Assembly (NCBI RefSeq): GCF_042654245.1
Contig: NZ_JBHSGI010000034.1
Span: 371,624-435,623 of the forward strand
Direction: 5' to 3'
Source of the DNA: Seohaeicola_A nanhaiensis
GTDB lineage: Bacteria > Pseudomonadota > Alphaproteobacteria > Rhodobacterales > Rhodobacteraceae
DNA length: 64,000 bases
This document shows, in pieces, positions 60,318 to 64,000 of this stretch (its first letter is position 1; each line of letters begins with the position of its first letter). The position numbers were made by a program, and so were the translations under genes. Below the pieces are notes generated by a model, which searched no databases, was not told the DNA's origin, and worked only from the letters and a program-made list of their open reading frames with translations.

Positions 60318-60614
60318 TTATGCAGCCTCGATGACAGGTATCGCCGAGACGTCAATTTCACGGGTTGCATGCCATGCGTCATAGGCTCCCTGCATGCGAA
60401 GCCAGAACTCTGGCGAGCCACGGAACATCTTGGCGAGCCGGACGGCAGTGCCAGCCGTTACTGGCTTCTTCTCATTCAGGATGTCGTAAAGATGCTGGCG
60501 AGAGATACCAAGCATCTCAGCGATCCGCACCTTAGGGACCCCCGTCGCCGGGATCACATCTTCGCGCAGCAACGTGCCGGGGTGGGTCGGACAACGGTTC
60601 TGATAACGGGCCAT
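60318..60614 (-). CDS. higA: HigA-family antitoxin (XRE helix-turn-helix)
   Basis: A 98-residue antitoxin of the HigA/VapI addiction-module family. It has the typical opening HPGTLLREDVIPATGV and an XRE helix-turn-helix (KVRIAEMLGISRQHLYDIL), followed by AVRLAKMFRGSPEFWLRMQ, a strongly conserved family segment. The gene is intact and starts 10 bases after the end of the toxin remnant, in the usual toxin-first order. With the toxin broken, it may be a leftover regulator or could neutralise related toxins. Confidence 0.92.
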   Translation of the reverse strand: MARYQNRCPTHPGTLLREDVIPATGVPKVRIAEMLGISRQHLYDILNEKKPVTAGTAVRLAKMFRGSPEFWLRMQGAYDAWHATREIDVSAIPVIEAA

Positions 60615-60623
60615 GTCGGTTCC

Positions 60624-60733
60624 TCAGTGGTATTGTTCGAAGTCGAGCACGTAAGCGTTGCCGTCACGGAATTCGAAGGTGATGCACCAAGGACCATTGA
60701 CGTCAACCTTGTAGCGCTGTGGGTCGAATCCCC
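60624..60733 (-). pseudogene. higB: C-terminal remnant of HigB toxin
   Basis: The minus-strand frame GFDPQRYKVDVNGPWCITF then EFRDGNAYVLDFEQYH, ending TGA, matches the C-terminal end of HigB/RelE-family toxins (NGPWxITFxF ... VDxEQYH). The N-terminal half, with the RNA-binding basic residues, is absent: upstream of about 60733 the similarity stops and no start codon with ribosome site is present. The break lies about 110 bases from the tRNA fragment, so loss may be connected with integration. Confidence 0.7.
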
Positions 60734-60844
60734 GACTATCGGGCAGGTGTCTATACCCTACTCTGCCCTGCAAAATCCGGCCCCATTACCGGACAACTGG
60801 TTTTCGCGGAGTCAAAACTTCCGTCAAAATCCATGGTATTTTGA

Positions 60845-60893
<49 letters not shown>

Positions 60894-61050
60894 GGCCGTT
60901 CCGCGCAACCTGCAGCTTTTCCCGAAACCAAGCGCTTTTTAAAGGCGCCGTTTCCGCAATGTTCGCAATCTGTGCCGGTTCACGAAGGTTCACTGAACCT
61001 CTGAGCACTTCGCAAATGCGGCTGCCCCCTATCATAGAGGGAGTAGCCCA

Positions 61051-61296
61051 GTGACAGACAAAGAACCACTTCAGTCGGCAAACCAGTCGAGCGCTGACCA
61101 GTCCGGAAAGGGCGGCGATCCCCACCAGGACCGTCCGTTGGGTGCGAAATCATCATCCAATGGCTTCTGGGACATCGGCCCCGACAAGCCGGCCAAACCG
61201 CCATCGTTTCGAGAATGGCTCCTGATCGCCGCGGTGATAGCCGGCACCCTGTTGATCGTTGGTGGATACGCCCTGAGCGTCGGTCTGCTGCGCTAG
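61051..61296 (+). CDS. Small tail-anchored membrane protein, unknown function
   Basis: An 81-residue protein. The first 50 residues are polar, Gln/Ser/Lys/Pro-rich and disordered (MTDKEPLQSANQSSADQSG); one membrane helix follows at about 57-78 (WLLIAAVIAGTLLIVGGYAL). The start is GTG with GAGGGAG 7 bases upstream. A terminator follows, so it is a single-gene unit. I do not recognise a family. Confidence 0.65.
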   Translation: MTDKEPLQSANQSSADQSGKGGDPHQDRPLGAKSSSNGFWDIGPDKPAKPPSFREWLLIAAVIAGTLLIVGGYALSVGLLR

Positions 61297-61324
61297 CGGC
61301 AGATTTCAGCTTGCCCCGAATCGA

Positions 61325-61350
61325 CCCGCTCGCCATGGTGAGCGGGTTTT
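61325..61350 (+). terminator. Intrinsic terminator of the small membrane protein gene
   Basis: CCCGCTC / GAGCGGG, a perfect 7-bp stem with an 8-nt loop, followed by TTTT; 29 bases past the stop. Confidence 0.8.
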
Positions 61351-61366
61351 ACCGGGGGGTTAACAC

Positions 61367-61939
61367 ATGAAATATATTGCTGCGCTGATCGCGCTGGTTC
61401 TTGCTGCATCTGCGCAAGCAGCGCCAATCACAATTGAATTCCAAGCGCGTCTGAACAAGGTTGTCCTGTTCAACTATACGGCAGAGCCGGTCACACCTGG
61501 TCTTACAAAGACCTTCTTTCAAGATGCGGTGTTTTCACCTGGCTTTGACATCATGGCAATGACGGATTGGCAGTGGCGCCATGTAAGCCTTTCTTATGAT
61601 CCAGACAACTTCACCAGTTTGACATGCTTTATTGGAGAGCTCGATTGCAGCATGACACCGAGCTACCCTCCGTATGTCAGTTCTGATGGCTTTTACAGCT
61701 ATACCAATGGCGGCTTCTTTTTGATAGAATACCATCCGGGATACCTAAAATATCTGAAGGACGGGCCGGTTGGTGGGTATGTAAATGGCGAAGGCTTTTA
61801 CGCGAGATCGGCGGACTTCTTCTTTGAGACCGCACCATTGCCCGTACCACTTCCAGCCTCTGCACTGCTTTTGCTCGCTGGAGTCGGCACAATTGCCCTC
61901 GCGCGTAGACGTCACTCTAAACCTAAGTATTGTTCGTGA
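61367..61939 (+). CDS. VPLPA-CTERM sorting-domain secreted protein
   Basis: A 190-residue exported protein. The signal peptide is MKYIAALIALVLAASAQAA. A beta-rich body follows, with two Cys (LTCFIGELDCS) that could form a disulfide. The C-terminus has the VPLPA-CTERM sorting signal: motif PLPVPLPASALLLL, a hydrophobic helix, then a basic end (ALARRRHSK). In Roseobacter-type bacteria such proteins are processed by an exosortase linked to exopolysaccharide systems. No exosortase gene is in the window. Its last 17 bases overlap the 3' end of the convergent large gene. Base composition is more AT-rich than the core genes. Confidence 0.85.
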   Translation: MKYIAALIALVLAASAQAAPITIEFQARLNKVVLFNYTAEPVTPGLTKTFFQDAVFSPGFDIMAMTDWQWRHVSLSYDPDNFTSLTCFIGELDCSMTPSYPPYVSSDGFYSYTNGGFFLIEYHPGYLKYLKDGPVGGYVNGEGFYARSADFFFETAPLPVPLPASALLLLAGVGTIALARRRHSKPKYCS

Positions 61940-64000
61940 CCGCCGTCGCCCCGGTCCCGAGGGTCATTGTCACGGTCGTCAGGGTCTTGGTGACCTCGAT
62001 CGTGCGACCAGCATTCCCGACCGGGGCGATGTCGTCGAAGCTTCCCGATATACTGTCCGCTTCGACAAAGACATAAGACCCGTTCTCCATGCCTGTCACA
62101 TCAGGCGCGAATGTGCCCCCCAAGGTGACGGGGAACACTACGTCAGTCGGGGAAAACATGTTCATGCCGGATCGGAACTTTGCGATCTTTCCGAGCGTCG
62201 GAACGTCGATGCTATCGACCAAACCGATGCCTCCTGAACCAATCTCCTGATCCCAAAGCCATTGCCGACTGCTGGCGTTCAGATCGTCGTCTTCCGCGAA
62301 CTCTCCGACCAGGTCATCCAGGGCAAACATATAGTCCGTGGTGCTGAATGCGCGGCGATACTGCCACTCGCGCAAAACCCCCGAAGCTCCAGCGCCGTTG
62401 TCGATCATGCAGCTTCGGTTCGCGATCACCGGAAAATCATACCCGTGATAGCTGCTGAACGCCGTCGGGATTGTGCCGGCGACCAGGCGCAAAGTCGGCT
62501 TGAGGGCCAACGTTCCCTGCAAGATCAGTGCGGCCGTCCCGCCAGCCGCCCCGTCTACACCAACCAGGCTTTCGCCATAAATGGTAAGCGTATCGTCCGG
62601 GCCGACTGTGAAAGTGGCATCATCATAGCCGAGGATCACTTCGGAGCGGTGTCGGGCGGCTATGCTCACGCCGCCCGTCACGATCCCGGAGTTGACATAG
62701 CGGCCATCTGCAAGATCGACAAAGATCGGGTTCGCTCCATCATATCCCGAGGTCATGACCCGTCCGCCGCCATAGACGGAGAAAAGATTGCCATCTACAT
62801 CTGCGGTGATATCGCCCGCGATGTCGATTAGCCCAACAACCCGCATCCCAGCGCCTTTGCGCATGGTGAAGTCTTGGATCTGGTTTCGGGGGATTATGTC
62901 CCAGGTAATGACATGTTCGCCCAGATCCACGCTGTCGCCCGCAACGTCGCCAGGAAGCCCGTCTAGACCATTCGGGTGCCAATCCAGCTCGACGCTTGCT
63001 CGGTTGCCGGGCGTGTGCTGGCGCGCGTTCGGAAGGAAATTCAGGGTCTTCGGAGTGGTCCGAACGGTCACGTCGTTCCCGAGCCTGCCCCGCGTCCAGC
63101 GGATGTAGTCCAGATATTCGCCCCACGGATCGTCCATGGCCAGCCAACGGTTGATCAGGTCAAGGTGTGTGCCACCGGACCCACCGGTCAGGAAATCATA
63201 GAACGCGCCGGCAGTTGTTCCGTCGAGGACTACTTGCTCGATGCCTTCGACGTTCAGGTCGTCTTCGGATCCCCAGTTAAAGCGTTGCAAGAAGGAGTAG
63301 GCCAACGTCGCACCGCTTTGGAACTTCAGGGACGAACCAGATGATCCAGAGCCACCAAGCCCGACAGGGCCAGGTGGGGACGTGCTGTTTATGAGTGTCG
63401 GCAGGGTTGCGCGCGGAAGCTCGTCATTCCCGATAACGGCGCGATCGAGCCCGGCCAACTTGGTGAAGCCGAAGACAATCCCCCCATTATTCACGTTTCC
63501 GACAAGTTGCCCGGCCGTCCCGTTCCAGAACGCCTTGCCCCCGCCAACTGTCCCGACGTAATTGTCAAGAAGTGAGTAGTTTCCTTTCGCTTCGCCACCA
63601 CCACGGGAAATGAGTATTTGCCACTGGTTGTCCATCGTGATGACGTTCAGACCGATGAAACCCGACCGGAATTGACCTCCGTTCAAAGCACCCCGTGAAA
63701 GGAATATCCGTCGCGCCGTTTGCCAGAGGCTGCTGTGTTGGCCGTAAAAGCAGTGGCTGAACTGTGTCGGCAACATCGGATTGGACCCGTCGCCGTTCGG
63801 CAAATATCCGTCAGCCCAGCCGGATTGGTCGATAAAGATATTTTCCATGATATGGTTGATATTTTCGGAAAGATATATCCCGGCAAGTCGATCGTTCTGA
63901 TCCCCTGCCTGCGCCCAATTCGTCCCATGCGGGGCCGGCTTGACGTTCTTGTGGGTTTTCATCCCTCTGATGAAATTGTTGAACTTCAGGAAATAGGCAT
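61923..64000 (-). CDS. Large beta-helix-like surface protein, 5' end outside the window
   Basis: At least 692 residues. The frame stays open past the ATG at 63962 to the window edge (AYFLKFNNFIRG precedes MKTHKNVKPA), and that ATG has no properly spaced ribosome site, so the true start lies to the right. The first 160 residues look like right-handed parallel beta-helix coils: NINHIMENIFIDQSG, TQFSHCFYGQHSS, GGQFRSGFIGLNVITMDN, NYSLLDNYVGTVGGG. A glycine/serine hinge follows (GLGGSGSSGSS), then a long beta-rich part with a repetitive C-terminus (GNAGRTIEVTKTLTTVTMTLG). Such folds occur in polysaccharide lyases, phage tailspikes and surface adhesins. No catalytic motif was recognised. Together with the VPLPA-CTERM gene it suggests an exopolysaccharide-related or phage-derived island. 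Confidence 0.65.
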   Translation of the reverse strand, partial: AYFLKFNNFIRGMKTHKNVKPAPHGTNWAQAGDQNDRLAGIYLSENINHIMENIFIDQSGWADGYLPNGDGSNPMLPTQFSHCFYGQHSSLWQTARRIFLSRGALNGGQFRSGFIGLNVITMDNQWQILISRGGGEAKGNYSLLDNYVGTVGGGKAFWNGTAGQLVGNVNNGGIVFGFTKLAGLDRAVIGNDELPRATLPTLINSTSPPGPVGLGGSGSSGSSLKFQSGATLAYSFLQRFNWGSEDDLNVEGIEQVVLDGTTAGAFYDFLTGGSGGTHLDLINRWLAMDDPWGEYLDYIRWTRGRLGNDVTVRTTPKTLNFLPNARQHTPGNRASVELDWHPNGLDGLPGDVAGDSVDLGEHVITWDIIPRNQIQDFTMRKGAGMRVVGLIDIAGDITADVDGNLFSVYGGGRVMTSGYDGANPIFVDLADGRYVNSGIVTGGVSIAARHRSEVILGYDDATFTVGPDDTLTIYGESLVGVDGAAGGTAALILQGTLALKPTLRLVAGTIPTAFSSYHGYDFPVIANRSCMIDNGAGASGVLREWQYRRAFSTTDYMFALDDLVGEFAEDDDLNASSRQWLWDQEIGSGGIGLVDSIDVPTLGKIAKFRSGMNMFSPTDVVFPVTLGGTFAPDVTGMENGSYVFVEADSISGSFDDIAPVGNAGRTIEVTKTLTTVTMTLGTGATAVTNNT

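Overview
The window is high-GC DNA with dense, overlapping genes and long antisense open frames. Its gene content fits an alphaproteobacterium of the Rhodobacteraceae/Roseobacter group: an ALAS-type hemA with an FNR box, TRAP transporters, a TakP-like solute receptor, RTX proteins with type I secretion, a VPLPA-CTERM protein, and a pst-phoU-phoB operon plus PhoX. No rRNA, intact tRNA, CRISPR array or replication origin was seen.

Left part (1-22 kb), almost all on the minus strand. A partial L,D-transpeptidase is followed by a secretion operon: a LuxR-type regulator, a small membrane protein, the type I secretion ATPase and its membrane-fusion protein. This runs into a large Met/Cys-rich RTX protein. 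A second LuxR-family regulator with a degenerate receiver domain is transcribed divergently across a 0.7-kb AT-rich gap. Next come a cyanide-insensitive bd-type quinol oxidase with a 30-residue DUF2474 peptide, a DctPQM TRAP transporter, and a complete peptide ABC transporter translationally coupled to an M19 dipeptidase.

Middle (22-41 kb). Housekeeping genes dominate: prfB, penicillin-binding protein 1A, an AMIN-domain amidase, an aminotransferase, a DsbA-like protein, ispG, a RodZ-like protein and hemA. Accessory material sits among them. A propeller-RTX protein, an IS5-type transposase relic and a low-GC orphan gene lie between prfB and PBP1A. A RES/Xre toxin-antitoxin pair lies between ispG and dsbA. 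The pair of an M20 peptidase and a fluoroacetate-dehalogenase-like hydrolase follows hemA.

Right part (41-60 kb). A sugar ABC importer with a FadR-type regulator is divergent from an SMP-30 lactonase, and next to an enolase-superfamily dehydratase and a GMC oxidoreductase; together they look like a sugar/sugar-acid catabolic locus. The phosphate regulon follows (pstS-pstC-pstA-pstB-phoU-phoB, then phoX), with convincing Pho boxes before pstS and phoX but no phoR. A BLUF photoreceptor is divergent from pstS.

Right end (60.3-64 kb). An intact HigA antitoxin, the C-terminal remnant of its HigB toxin, and the 3' half of a tRNA-Val gene mark the edge of what looks like an integrated island. Inside it are a small membrane protein, a VPLPA-CTERM secreted protein and a large beta-helix-like protein that continues past the window. 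This boundary, the hairpins and palindromes in the intergenic gaps, and the unusual RTX composition are the observations most worth following up. Names are from recognition of motifs by eye; no database search was run.
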